In this document: positions 47,501 through 59,729 of the stretch, in pieces
Layout: each line of letters begins with the position of its first letter
Position numbering within the stretch: position 1 is the first letter of the stretch
Assembly (NCBI GenBank): GCA_914767715.1
Contig: OU612073.1
Span: 2,790,001-2,854,000 of the forward strand
Reading direction: 5' to 3'
DNA: 64,000 nt
From: Membranipora membranacea
Lineage: Eukaryota; Bryozoa; Gymnolaemata; Cheilostomatida; Membraniporidae
Notes under the pieces: model-generated
Database searches by the model: none
The model's input: only the letters and a program-made list of their open reading frames with translations
Told to the model about the DNA's origin: nothing
Translations under genes and position numbers: made by a program

Positions 47501-47528
47501 TTTGACCATGGCATTATGGCCGGGTACC
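44511..47528. mobile_element. Foldback-like transposon, about 3.0 kb, with minisatellite-bearing inverted repeats
   Basis: Direct GCTTTATT flanks (44503-44510 and 47529-47536) form an 8-bp target duplication. The arms (about 44511-44925 and 47117-47528) are inverted copies. Each has an outer array of 14-18-bp units of the type aatgccattgggacaa, and an inner part with a tRNA-SINE-like box (ggaggtggttcagttgatta on the left). The first and last 23 bases align without gaps up to CCATGG. The unique core (about 44926-47116) has no recognisable transposase. An 8-bp duplication fits hAT-like or foldback elements; the superfamily is not settled. Confidence 0.78.
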
Positions 47529-48002
47529 GCTTTATTTGGTCCAAAACATGATTTTTTCCCAGCCAAAAAACTGAAAATAGGTTAAACAACATGTTATACA
47601 CACTAGCTTCCATTAAACTAGAGAGTATTTCCGAGGTTTTGATCGTGGCGTTTGATGATAAATTCAGTAGTAGAGAAGTTATGAGCATAAACATTTCTCT
47701 TTCCATGCTAAACAATCGCCCAAGAAAGGTGATCCATTGTTGTACACAATGTGCTTTGCACGTGATACTGCTTAGATTTTCATCACGCTTTTGCATAACG
47801 TAATTTACTGCATCATTTTGCCCATTTCTGCCTATATGTCTTCAATGTATTTTAGTTAATGTACAATTAATCAAGTTAGGAACATGCGGTTTGAAAAAAA
47901 TTGCGATATTAAACACAAGTCAGACTACAAGCAACGTGTCAGTGAAGAAATTTTTGAAATGGAACAAGTAGTTCCTGAGAAACTGAAAAGGCGATATATC
48001 AC

Positions 48003-48170
48003 GTTAAAGTAGAAGACAACACTGGTACCACTAAATACGTATCAAGATGCAATTAACTTTCACCAGTAGGCAACATACTCAACAAACGAAATTCTAGGTA
48101 TAAGCTTTGGATCTGCACCACACGGCAGTCAGTAGCACCTCCACCCCATGGCTGCAATAAACTGAATTAA
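48003..48170 (+). repeat. Dispersed repeat, partner of 4128-4295
   Basis: Starts gttaaagtagaagacaacac and ends near caataaactgaattaag. It matches 4128-4295 with scattered substitutions. Confidence 0.75.
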
Positions 48171-48324
48171 GATCCTAATATTAGACTCAACTCGAATATT
48201 TTCTGTACAAGCATCAAGCCCGGCAAGGATAAATTTTAAATGTTTGGCCTTTTTTGCTTTGGCGGGTTCTGAATTATTCTTGTAATACCGATTGATCTTT
48301 TACGGCAGTACAACTGTATTTTAG

Positions 48325-48455
48325 AGAGAAAATGAAGCCTTAATCGACACAGAGGTGACTCTGATCAATGGAACCATGCATCCATCAGCTGCCGAAGGAG
48401 GACAGATTGAACGCAGCTTACCAGAAAGTTTGGAAAAAAACTTTCCTAAGTATAT
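48325..48455 (+). CDS. Candidate lone exon related to the protease-family N-terminal exon
   Basis: A 3' splice-like ttttag precedes an open frame (ENEALIDTEVTLINGTM...), which ends SLPESLEKNFPKYM just before gtaagt. It recalls the family exon that carries an xNGxxxxL core and ends VPDSLKNEIIR or LPTELVQKVME. The phase at its end differs from that of the functional exons, so it may be a remnant of another paralogue or an upstream exon of gene 3. Confidence 0.3.
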
Positions 48456-50991
48456 GGTAAGTGTCCAAGTAAGTGAACATGTGAAGACAAATAGCAGCAC
48501 ATTCAAAAATGAGGAATGTATGAAACGTCGCCAAATTACATAGGGATCATTAAACATGAAGGTCGATTCAATCTATGCATCAATATTATGAAAATCGACT
48601 TCCAAATACACAACAATTAAATGTTTTTGGTAGCCTTATGTTGGATTTTGTTGTGCCATTCACTGCGTCAACTTATGGAAAAAGTCTGCTGTTGTGATTT
48701 GCTATACATTCCGGGATGGTCACATGGGTATACAAAATCAGTATTAGAGGATTTGGTAAAAAACTACAGTGTTGATTTAAGCCATTCGAAATTCTGTTCT
48801 TACGAGGTGCTCAAGCTATACTATTAACAAATGCCATGCCCCGACACAAGTCGTGGTTTAAAATCACCTGTAGAGTGCGTGTTCCATGTATGATATTGGG
48901 AATCGATTGCAAATCTGCCAAATCCTTCATAGACAGTTTCCTCTTAATAGATAATAGTAGATAGTTTTTTTGAATGTCAATACTGATAGAAGTTCAAACT
49001 GCCTTCTGAATTCCCCGCCCCCCCCCCCCCCGCCTCTGCCATTAGAAAACAACAAAAGAAAATATTAACCCTACCTAGCAATCGTGTATTGAAATTTGAG
49101 ACATTGATAAGTATCAAGTATGTGATAGAGTTAAAAGTAAAAAGAATGCGTGAACTCAAAAATCATCCGATGACAAATTTTTGGTAATGTCATGATAATA
49201 CACCTATCATTTTTTATCTTGATATTTGAGTGCTCTTTTCACGCAGACATCTATACTGGAATTTCATTTTGAATGCAGCTGAATAACAAATTTGAAACCA
49301 ATATGATCAGTCAAAAGTGTTCAATGTTGTTGCAATAAACTCATAGGGTGACATAGTTGAGCTGATTTAGAGTTTGCTGTCTGATATCTAAAGAAAAATT
49401 TGGTTGAAAATATGTCATGGTTTATTGTGGAGGGAAGGGGGGTCAGTAGACTTCTTCATCAGAATAATTTTGTCGACGGTCACAAATAAATTGATTCGTC
49501 ACTTGATTAAAATGAGGTCATCATTTTCGGTATGCCTATAAAGAAAGTACTTTTAATGCAGCACAAAGTTTCTAAACCTATCCTATACGTTGATGTGTAC
49601 ATACTACATAGAGGGCTCATTCTCGTCTGAACAGGTCACAGAGTAAACTGAATCGAAATGTGGCAGAGTGTAGCTCACTATTTTTTTAACTAGCTTTGTA
49701 TGCTTGAAGTGCCAAAGCTAGATTAACCAATTTAGTTTTTATCATCACATTGATTCCTATCTGAATATTTATGATAGATTAGATATCTTGTGATGACCCG
49801 GAGGCCCTGAACATGTAGTGTCCCCAGCATGTTGAGAAGCGATTTCTCTTATCACGTCTCAGCCTATTGGGAAAAAAACAAGTTGCTAATGCCAATTGTC
49901 ATTTCATGCCTGTGATGTCTTTTATGGCCTTCTTCTAGGATGCATTACATCCTCCATACAAGTCATGTTACTTTGCAGCCGTCCTTAGGGCCAATCCAAC
50001 CTCCATATTTGCCTTATTAGGTTCAAGCAGGTGATGGCTTCAGCGTGGGCATTGTTACATGATGATGTCATTTTTAAATTGTGTGACGCTTGAACAAAAA
50101 ACAAAAAACTCCCTTGACTGCCGTCTTACTAGCACTTGAGCCATCCTTTGTCATGTTTTTAATGAATCCAGTCTTTGTTTGCAATACAAACAATAAAAGT
50201 AGGCTAGTCATAGGCAGTAAGACTGCCTTACTGTACACAAACTATCAAGCACTCTAATGCTGTAATTTTAGAGATCAGAAGGGACGTCTGGATACACATC
50301 TTCTAGTGCTTCATCATCAGCATGTACATCACCGAGAACTAATGACTGTGGCAAGTAACACAATAAATTACATTAAGTTAAATCATGTCAACGATTAGGC
50401 TTAGGATAAATAATGACAGATTTTATTCCATTCAACTTGTTTTAAGTTATTATCTAGTAATGACCTTTGGCATTTTTGAGCCACTAGGCAGTAGCCTATA
50501 ATGACATCTCAAGTACAAATGAGTTCTATTGTAAATGAATATCTGGTGAGAATTTGACTCAAGAATGAAAAGGTCCAACTGGAGATGGTGAAAGTTAATA
50601 GTGTTTCTAAAATTAGTGACTGAGTTTGGGTTAGATTTGAGGCTCAGGCCATGAAAATGTGAAACTACAAGGATTTGGCCTTATATGTCCTCCATGTCCA
50701 TTTCATAACAATAAAAGTACCAAATCTTGCTCGCCATTGACATTCAGATCTACATTGACTCTGTCTACTCACCAGCAGCCTATTAAGATCATTGCCTCTG
50801 CACTGTGTGTTGGTTACTATCTACCACCTGATCACCCTACTCAATAGTGTAACAAGGAGATGATCAGCATTCTAGTCCTTGAGATCAGTATTCATGTTAT
50901 TTTTGCTCTAGATATGACCAAGATTAGATTTCGGTTGTGATTATTTGCAAACTATCGTATTCTAATAATTATTTCTGTGCTTGTTGTCCAG
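48456..50991. other. Presumed 5' region of gene 3
   Basis: A poly-C run lies at about 49014-49032. A possible exon (50274-50353) lies between ttttag and gtaaca, with two open frames, one of which joins the exon at 50992 in phase. No firm start codon for gene 3 was found. Confidence 0.3.
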
Positions 50992-53332
50992 TAGGTGCTA
51001 CTGGCTCCGCTGAAACGTCCGAAATGTCTGTGAGCAAAGAGAGCGTCAACCCAACTGACATCTCTGATTTGAGTCATGCCGATCAAGGTAATACCCATGA
51101 TATAAATTTTTAAAAAGTAAAGATTACATAGAATAAAACTTATCAAATATTCTTGTGTCTGTATGTTATTTGTAACATATAAACGTTCACTCTTTTCTTT
51201 TCTCACCTACCTAGGGAGGATCAATGTGAGTATGAATATTCTCGGAGAAACAACCAATACAACACAGGAGGCTGGAACATGCGAGATAGAATTAAACGGA
51301 ATCCTTTACAGCCTTAAGGCTACCCTTGACCGTAATGAGACTAGTAACGATAGCAGCGAAAATGAGAGTGAAGAGGAAGATGACATTGTTTATGAAGAGG
51401 AGCTACCCACAGAACTTGTACAAAAGGTCATGGAGTAAGTTTTAATATCACTTAACATTAATTAGTTATGGTTCTGTACTGTAGTTAAATCATTATGGCG
51501 GCATAAGGGCGGCAGAACAGCTCATTAGTGCTTACTTTAAGTTGAGTTCCATGCGACTAATATTAAAAAAAACCTCCTTTCTTGATGAAGCAACCTTGCT
51601 GTAAGTAGGAAAATGTCTATCAAAAGTACTACCCTCTCTATCTGTAACAAAATGATTACGATCATCCTTTACTTTCAGTCTTTGTCATGAGGAAAAAGTA
51701 GATTATCTCCACATTACGCACGGCCCAACACCTGGAAACAAGGAAAGGATAACTCTCACAGTGCAAGGTGCTGGAGCTGAAGAGATATCAGATGAACTCA
51801 AGCGATTTTCCAACAAAAAATTCCCAAACTTTGATATAGAATGTGAAGACACTGGTTACCTGTACCACAATCAATTTTGGGGGAAACGATGCGGAGACAT
51901 TCAAGTAGTGAAGGACATGGTCGTAGACCAGAAATGGGTCCCTGTTGAAAAGGCGTCATGTGGCATCATCTTGGCAGGCAAAGCAATGAACAAAGCAAAC
52001 GAACCTTCCGTCCTGTACGCTGTTTTTTCCGCTCATTTGGTAATAAGCACCTCTGACTGTGAAAAATTGGTTGCAACCAGTCCCACTATAGATATGGATG
52101 AGATTGATAACAACATTAAACTACAAGGAGCAAAGTATCATCTTCAAACACACAACCAGCGTACAAAGCTTGATTTGATCGAGTACCCGATGGTAACATA
52201 CGGACATTATTTCACTATGGATGATCACAAAACAGAAAAAGAAGAGAAAGAGTCGGCGAAGAAAACAAAATATGGAAAGCGTACTCCTCACCGGCGGTTC
52301 ATGAAGGATGTTGCAATCGCAAGACTTTCAGACATGACACCGGAATTCATAGAAAAACTGCGGGACGCTATGTCCTCCAAGGAACTGTATTCAGGACATA
52401 AAATGAAGAGATATGAGATAGGGGAAGTTCTCCCAGTTAGAGATCCCCGTAAATTACTGGAACTCCACCAACGTAAAATTGACATTAAAATCGGGCCGGT
52501 CAATGGCAATCTGTATTTTGTCGGAGACAGTAGCTGGAGAGACCAGATGAGGCCTGATGCAAGACAACGATCATTTACAATCGACTTCACAACCAAAAAC
52601 CAGTAAGTCAAAGTCCAAATTACCTTGTTGTTGGTTCGTTCAGCCCCTAAAACATGGACATGGTCAGGGACATAATTTGGAGTTGTTGGATAGATTAGAT
52701 AATTGAGGTGTTTTTTTCGATCATTTTAGATAGACCACACTTTCTTCTTTTACAGTGCTTTGCATCATGGGAACAGCGGACAAGTCATATATGCCATAGA
52801 CTCCAGAAAAGATATGCTCTACCCATTGGGTATCCTTGCTGGGGAACCTAAAGCAAGTTTGAAGAAGCCAAACTGTGGAAGTAACATATACTTTGCTGCA
52901 CTGCTAGCACCAAATTTAGACTGTATAGAGGAAAGGCACCACTTGCATGTTGCGGATCTGGAATCAATCTCCAGGCATAGTAACCAACATGAATCAGTGG
53001 ATGTTACACTGGCGAACCTCTCTTTTCCTGAACCTGTTAAAGCATCTAATAAGTCTAAGACACAACCACCCTCCTCTCAAACCAAAGTGTCAACCTTTGA
53101 AGTACGAGATTTCATTTCTAATGAGTCAAACTCCAGGCAGAGAGATCAAGATGTTTCAGCGGACGAAAAACTGACCAACCTTCCTCCCTCTGTCCCTGTA
53201 AAGGCACCTCAACCGTATGAGAACCAACCAAAAGTCGCTAATCCTGACACAAACATTGGAGCAGCAACTGCCATCTCTAATGAGAACAAAACTGTGAAAG
53301 TCAGTAAAGAAGACAAGAATACTACAGTATAG
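50992..53332 (+). CDS. Trypsin-fold protease family gene 3 (predicted His-Asp-Ser triad), 5' incomplete
   Basis: Exons are 50992-51087, 51215-51434, 51679-52602 and 52756-53332 (TAG 53330-53332). The second has NVSMNILGE and LNGILYSLKA, then an acidic run. The long exon has HITHGPTPGNKERITLTVQG, then His (AVFSAH, codon 52034-52036) and Asp (KDVAIARLS, codon 52307-52309). The last exon has HHGNSGQVIY, so the predicted nucleophile is Ser (codon 52775-52777), not the Cys of genes 1 and 2. A Lys/Glu-rich insert (about 52230-52280) enlarges the loop before the Asp motif. The tail after the catalytic part is long, about 140 residues, disordered-looking, and holds two related modules (...SFPEPVKAS... 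and ...SVPVKAPQ..., each followed by an ISNE-like end). Likely an active serine protease inside the cell; substrate unknown. Confidence 0.75.
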
Positions 53333-54255
53333 GACTAATCAGTTACTCATTGCCGAGTGCTTCAAAAGTCCATTCAACTTCCAAAATGATTCTGTGAGAC
53401 AATATCAACCTGCCTGCCTAAATGCCTTATCATAAGTGTTTTAGTTGGTGTACTTTCAGACTGTCTCTGCAGACTTATTGTAAATATCATTCTATTGAAT
53501 TCCTTTCTCCTTAGCATTGGTCATGTTCTATCTATAGCAGTGTTGTAGCAATTGCCTTAAAGTTGTCATATTTAGTTGTTTTAATTTAAGTTAAGTTCCC
53601 AATTTTTGTTGTCTTAATTTTCGATTTTTCGTTTCCAGTGCAACTTTAGGTACTACTGTAACCTTGATCATATTTTTTTTACAAAAACCAATTACTCTGT
53701 GACCTATGACTGGAGTATTTTCTTCAGTTAAGTTTGTGTCATGGTAACAATTCAATTATAATTCCTATATTTAAACTCATAAATAACACAATAGGCTAGA
53801 AAATGCACTGTATTTAGCCCAAGTTCCCAGACGGCTGCAAGGGAGAGTCTGTGGCAATACTTTGTCAAATGCTTGTAATACCAAAACCCTAAATGCTGCC
53901 ACCTCAACACTTGGACTACAGGGTATAGTACATAATGTAACTAAACAAGGGAGCTGATACTTCATTGCTAACCAAGCTGCTGATATTCACAATGTAATTA
54001 TTTGGAGGTACCTTAACATGCGAGTGAAGTGAACATGCTTCATGGGAATTGTCCTCATATCATTGCTTTAATCTTATAATGCCTGCGAGCATGACCGACT
54101 ACCACATTTGTACTCAGACTACCCCTACAGACTACCACTTTTGTACTCATCACTAGAGACATAGTGAATACATATGCCTTTGTTTCGATAAATGTAATGG
54201 TTCTAACTTGTGATGACTTAAGATTGAGGGTAATCTTTTACTGTGCCATGATTGC
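53333..54255. other. Spacer downstream of gene 3
   Basis: Presumed 3' UTR of gene 3 and AT-rich sequence. The short phrase gactaccac is repeated a few times around 54095-54150. No gene recognised. Confidence 0.4.
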
Positions 54256-54500
54256 AGAAGCCTGACTCACATTTTAGATGAACCCTAGAGATTGATCTGG
54301 TGGATGGGCAGAACCCCCTCACACAAAAACTATGATATGATGATGATGATCAATGTCATACTGAAGACAGACTACCACATTGTATGACATTTGGTGGATT
54401 TATCCTGCTGATATCACACCATATTTTTTGTGTGAGGGGGTTCTGCCCATCCACCAGATAAGGCTCGCTAGTTTGTCTAAAATGGGAGTCAGCCTGATTA
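54256..54500. mobile_element. MITE-like element with about 75-bp inverted arms
   Basis: The left arm contains atctggtggatgggcagaac at 54295, and the right arm carries its inverse, ending at 54459. The 35-bp core is perfect and the inversion continues, less perfectly, outward to cctgactc / gagtcagg. The spacer is about 95 bp. Confidence 0.7.
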
Positions 54501-54860
54501 GCCTCAGAAAAGCAGCTCCTCACAGTTACCTTCTTCAGAATGATCATTTCAAACCTAAATGACCTAATGTTAGACTGTTTGCTGTTAGCATAAAAAAAAT
54601 TAGTGTAAATCTGCATCTGGAATCGGAGTTATCCAGTCACTGACATTAAGGAGACAACTCCTAATTTTATAAACACTCTTTATTAGGCATATTATCGGTT
54701 ACTTGAAATTTAGAAAACGATAAACGATAAGTTGTCAAATTTTATGATAATGTCAGACCTTAATCACACATTTCAATGATGACATGGTTGATGTTGAATA
54801 CGCTGCAGACTACCAGCAGTCAGAGCTCCTATAATATGTCTCAGCACTGTGTATTTCTAG

Positions 54861-54925
54861 ACCGAGTTTGGTCCAGTTTGCCTGCATTTGGAATTGCTTC
54901 CGTGGAAGGGGAGCAAACTCAAATA
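54861..54925. repeat. Partial copy of the palindromic MITE family
   Basis: Starts accgagtttggtccagtttg and ends aggggagcaaactcaaatac. Left and right arms are shortened relative to 24444-24562. Confidence 0.5.
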
Positions 54926-55264
54926 CATACATGCATTTTTATGTTTTATGTTTTACTGCTAACTCTTTTTCTAAGTGGAATTCACTCCAGTACAACCACA
55001 CTGCTGATTTTTGGAGAAACATAAATACATACATACACATACCTTTGGAGTTATCCTTCAAAAGGAATATTTGTCACCAGGTCGAATGGTAACGGATGAT
55101 GCAGCTAAGTAGTTTTTTTGCAAACACTCTAGCTGCTCAGCCACGCTGGCCCGCTGAAGCTTGCAAAGCTCAGTGCCAAATAATCCAGGTGTAAGTAGTA
55201 ATAAATAGGTACCTTAACAAAACAGCTAAACCACCAAGTAGTAAAGCTGATGATATGTAAATAA

Positions 55265-55345
55265 AATATGGCTTCACCAGGATTTTAACTCGGGCCTCTT
55301 GATCTGTGATCAAGCACACTTAGACTTACCACTTGGCCACGGATA
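55265..55345 (-). repeat. Degenerate tRNA-like sequence
   Basis: On minus there is GTGGCCAAGTGGTAAGTCTA, then a 5-bp stem with a 7-base loop (CTTGA...TCAAG), then a box-B-like GAGTTAAAATCC. The base before the anticodon position is not T and there is no matching acceptor stem, so I call it a SINE or pseudo-tRNA rather than a gene. Confidence 0.45.
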
Positions 55346-55813
55346 AGGTGTTATGAGGCATGCACTGGATATGGATTTCTTTTATTTTATATACACATGC
55401 ATTTATCATAAACACAAAACTATAGTTTTGTGGATAATGACAAGCTTATTAGTTTCAGGTCTTCGTATCCTACACACCTAACCAACGAATTAAAACCTTA
55501 CTTAAAATATCAACTGAAAATATAAATTACTGAATTCTGTCAAAGCAGGATCCGGCGGCTAGGTCAAAATTCAGTAAACATGTGGTGTGACACCTATCGA
55601 TAGAGTTTGGTTGTTTGTTTGTGTTACATAATGTTTTGAACAGCCTCTTTACCAAATATGGCCGGTGGCATCTAATTGGTAATTGTGTGAGATCTCAAGT
55701 TCTCACAGCTCAGGAGATTTCAGATAAAGAGAATGGAGCCAAGAGGATGGGAGCAGGTGATACCAGACAGCGTCAACCACTTCAAAATAATGTGTATACT
55801 ACAACCTTTTTAT

Positions 55814-55975
55814 CGCAAGCATTTAAATAATGTGTATAATTAAAACCTTTTTATCAGACATAAATTAAAGTCCAATCTCCGTCTTTTTGGAGAGTTCAAA
55901 CGCCAGCATTTAAATAATGTGTATAATTAAACCTTTTTATCAGACAAAAAACCTAAATCAAATCTCCGCTTTTGT
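55814..55975. repeat. About 96-bp tandem duplication
   Basis: gcatttaaataatgtgtata and the following ...cctttttatcagaca occur twice in succession, with ccaatctccg / caaatctccg at the end of each unit. Short attttggagcgtatta words repeat just downstream (56140-56190). Confidence 0.6.
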
Positions 55976-57340
55976 CAAGAGGATGGGCAAATGCTACCTC
56001 CGGTTTTTTGGCCATGCTCACCCGCCGTGATGAACCCCGGTGCATATAAAAACCGGGGGAAAATCAAGGCAGGGCAGTTCTTTTTGGAGAGCCCTCTGCA
56101 GCATATTACTCTGCAATATTTTGGTATTACTATTATTTTGGAGCGTATTACTATTTTGGAGCGTACTACGACTTACTGTTTTGGAGTTGACCTATTCTGA
56201 CCTTTTACACAAGAAACTTTGACGGTATGATGGAGCATGGCTTATTTTTTACGATGACTGTTTAAACTTATTTCCACCATTTAATCAAAATAAAGTCTTA
56301 TTTTAATGTCGAAAGGCATCTCAACTATGAGTCATTAGTAAATTGAATTAATATATGCTTGTAACAAAATTCTAAAGAACAATGTTGTGGATAAATTTGA
56401 TTAGGTAAACAAAACACTTTTTGTATGGAGTTGCCTCCTTCCTCAACAGGAAGAAGTTAACTCCATACAAAACAAACATGAGCAAAATGAATGAAATAGA
56501 AGTGTCTGTTCTGCTCGGGTATTCGCCCCCAAGTGGGTTGAATATGCGACAATTGCTGATCTTAGCCAGCATGTCAAAAATGTACATTTTGTGATTTATT
56601 ATAATGATGTATGATGTATGATATAATGATTCTGTACCGTCAGATCCAATTTATACATTTCATACTTGATACTTTGTTGTGGGAACGGTTCAGAGATTAA
56701 AATTAACATTAAGTGTTTTATAGACTTTTCCTTAGAAAGATGAATCTCAGGCACCTGTGGTATGTAATTGTATTGAAGATATGAAGAGCCCCGGACGCTG
56801 AAGCCTAGGGAGCAATTTTGGGCTCCACAGATGAATTCCAATGGGTTTTGAGGTGTGATCTGTTGGTGTTACCTCATGGTGGTACTAAGTTTACTGTCCA
56901 TGACAACTACCTTTGTAGACGCTACCAGAGCAGCCCCTTTTAGAGATAAGGGATAGATATCAATATCAATTACTCACTGTCTGTTTTATATCATAATTAC
57001 CACTAACTCAATAGATATCCAAATTTACCATTAACTCAACCTGCACAATTAATAAGTCTAGATATTGAAAACTCTCTAAGATACTTTATTTTATGTCTAT
57101 TAAAAGTCAAAGTTAAAACACAGTTAAAATTGTATAAGTCAAAACTCAACTATAAGTTTAAAACTCAACTAACCGACTCTCTATGAATATCAAAGTTCTC
57201 ATTTATATAGGCAGCGGTCACAATACCAGGTCTACGTGGACACACAATCAAAAGGTACAAATCATATATAATAGTCCGATAAAATCAGAATGGTTCGATA
57301 ACAACATAATTCTACGGCGGGAAACCGGCTTAGATCAAAA

Positions 57341-57590
57341 GGATGAAGCTATTTGTTGAACTATAAAATCAAAGTTTTATGCAATATTTTCTTGTGGAGG
57401 GTGAAAGAAGAGGTAATAATGTTACGGCATACGAGATTTTGTCTATCTGGCACCCAAGGATCAAACGATTTGTTGAACTATAAAATTACAGTTTTATGTA
57501 AAATTTTCTTGTGTAGGGTGAACAATCAGGTAGATTACGGCATAAAGGACTTTGTCTGTCTGGCGGCTGACTTATTATTTAAAGTTAATA
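57341..57590. repeat. About 123-bp tandem duplication
   Basis: Two copies each contain gatttgttgaactataaaat-like sequence (tatttgttg in the first), then ttttcttgtg, gggtgaa, ttacggcata and tttgtctgtctgg-like words. The spacer around it (55976-59090) has no recognised gene. Confidence 0.65.
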
Positions 57591-58684
57591 TTGTTACGTC
57601 AGGATCCATCCAGCGGCTGACTCTAACTAGGTTTTGTGCAAAGAGAATACAAAAACTGCTTTGTTCAATCCACAACATGATCTTTCAAGTTTAAAGTTAC
57701 TAGCCAAGTAGCAAATCATAAAAAATAAAAGAGCTGCAAACTGTCAGATAGTAACTGCCATCAACGGTCATAAAAAAACACAAAGGAGTTGTCATATTAA
57801 TGACCAGGTTATGAAAGTTAAACACACAATCTAAGACTTTCAATTTTGATTTCTTACAAAGAATTTCAGTATCTAGTACTGGCTCGGATAATTGAGCTAA
57901 GGTAAGGTATGTCCTTTATTTAAGCCTGAACCAAGCAAGTCTCCTTGTTTGTCCCTCTTTGCAGCAGCATTACTCTTGTGCTTCTTTAGTACCAGGTGCT
58001 TAAGTTATTGTGATATTGCAGACAGTACAGAGCACATTAGGCCCTTTTTCAACCTAGATTTCATTAATACCCAAGGGCCCTCAGGATGTCTCAGCACAAT
58101 TGCTACTGATCTGGAATAAGCTGTTGGATGAAGTTAGTTTCACTTTTTATAGTCTCCTCGGACTACCCTGTGTTGTAGTCCAATTCGTTATTAGACACTA
58201 AGATCTTTAGTCCTTTTTTTGAGCAGAGGATGTGGATGGATGAATGCGTGTATGTACTCAATCTGATTGATGATAATATTCTGCTTTTATTGACATTTCA
58301 GCTGCACATACATTTGTCTTGATTGAATATTGAGATCTCCAGAAAAAGCAATGAGAACATTTGTGAAGAAGAGGAGAATCTTAGTGAACACAATAACTTC
58401 TTAGCCTTAGATAGCAAACTAGTTAGGTGTGCATCATATTTTACAGCATCAAATGTTTGTTTACATTTCGTAGAACTAGGGCACGCTGTTAGGAATTCCC
58501 CAACAAAAATCTTATGTCAATGCAAGGCAAAATCCAAGTTTTTCCTCTGATTCTGAAATCCCCTGAGGTTCCCTGAGTTGAACCAAAAAACCTGAGTAAT
58601 TCGGACTAAATCCGAGTGGTTGAAAGCCCTGATTGCTGCGCTGATATTCTTAGTGTGTAATTTACATTACAGCTTCGAGTTGCC

Positions 58685-58775
58685 GATTGGAGCAGGCAGT
58701 GATTCAGCTGTTTAGAGCCATCTCCTTCACTGGGCAAGTCTTGAAGTTTCTATGTGTCATGTATGAAATGTAAAA
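58685..58775 (+). repeat. SINE-like copy related to the foldback inner box
   Basis: ggagcaggcagtgattcagc, then gtttagagccatctccttcactg and cttgaagtttcta, parallel the SINE-like block at 44830-44900 inside the foldback arm. Here it is free-standing. Confidence 0.55.
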
Positions 58776-59090
58776 TCTGTTTTAAAAACTGCCACAGCTT
58801 GGTCATCTACTATTTTAGTTATATTTGTGTCACCTTTACATAATGTGTTAATCCACAACAATGTATGTTAATCTCTAAAATGGCATTCTAAGCAATGCTG
58901 AAAGACCATAAGGCCTGCAACTACGAGTGAATTATCCTAGAAACTTGTTGGACAAATGTGAAGTTTTGTTCTTTGTGCATCGGATAAATGTTCTTTAGAA
59001 TTTAATAACACGAGATAAAATATTTCTTCACTTATAAATTGGGGTACTCCTCAGCGATTATCTCTGGTGGGGACAGGGGGTTTCAGAGGA

Positions 59091-59418
59091 GTTTCAAATT
59101 AAGGGATTAGCGGAGGATGCAGGAAATTTAAACCATAAAAAAAGAGCGCTGCGCCCTGTAAACATCCTCCATCTGGTAATCACTCGAAACCATAAAGTGC
59201 TATCCGCCATCACATCATTAAATCTACACTTGCATATTGCCAGGGATGATAGGGAGTTTCCAATTTAGGGGTTAGGTGAGGATGAAGGGCATTTAAGCTC
59301 TAAAAAAAGTGAACGACGCTCTGTAAACAAGTTTCATCTGGTAATAGCTGGAAACCACATAATGTTATACATCACATGATTAAAGATGCACCCACAGATC
59401 GTGAGGGTTGATAGGGAT
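59091..59418. repeat. 165-bp tandem repeat, two copies
   Basis: Copies at about 59091-59255 and 59256-59418 share aaaaaaag, ctgtaaaca, catctggtaat and ccagggatgataggga-type endings. A third, short start (tctaaaaatttaggg) follows. Confidence 0.7.
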
Positions 59419-59729
59419 CTAAAAATTTAGGGTTTTTCAGGGAAATCTCTTTTCTTACGCACTTTCAATAATTAGGCATTTTTGAGAGTCAATAACTGGT
59501 CCTGCTTAGGTGCGTTGGGGAGGGGATGGTAGTTGTTGTGGCTGACGCTGTGTCTGCTATGGCTATTGTACCTTGGTTGGCGGCCGGGATTGTGAGTTGT
59601 AGGTTTTGTGAGTTGGTTAGACAGAGCTGCTTGGCTATAGCTTTGGCTTTTTGGCATGACACAGAAAGCTGATGAAATTTTGTTGTCAAATATAGGCACC
59701 TCATTTAGAAGGGAGGCTCGCTTTACAGA

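Noticed and set aside
55265-55345. Possible second tRNA gene
   Set aside because: The anticodon stem pairs, but the conserved T before the anticodon is missing, the T loop is aberrant and no acceptor stem forms.
59472-59704. Minus-strand frame rich in Ser, Asn, His and Pro, possibly a retroelement ORF1
   Set aside because: It lies antisense to the adjacent dead LINE and lacks zinc-knuckle or other motifs; support is too weak.
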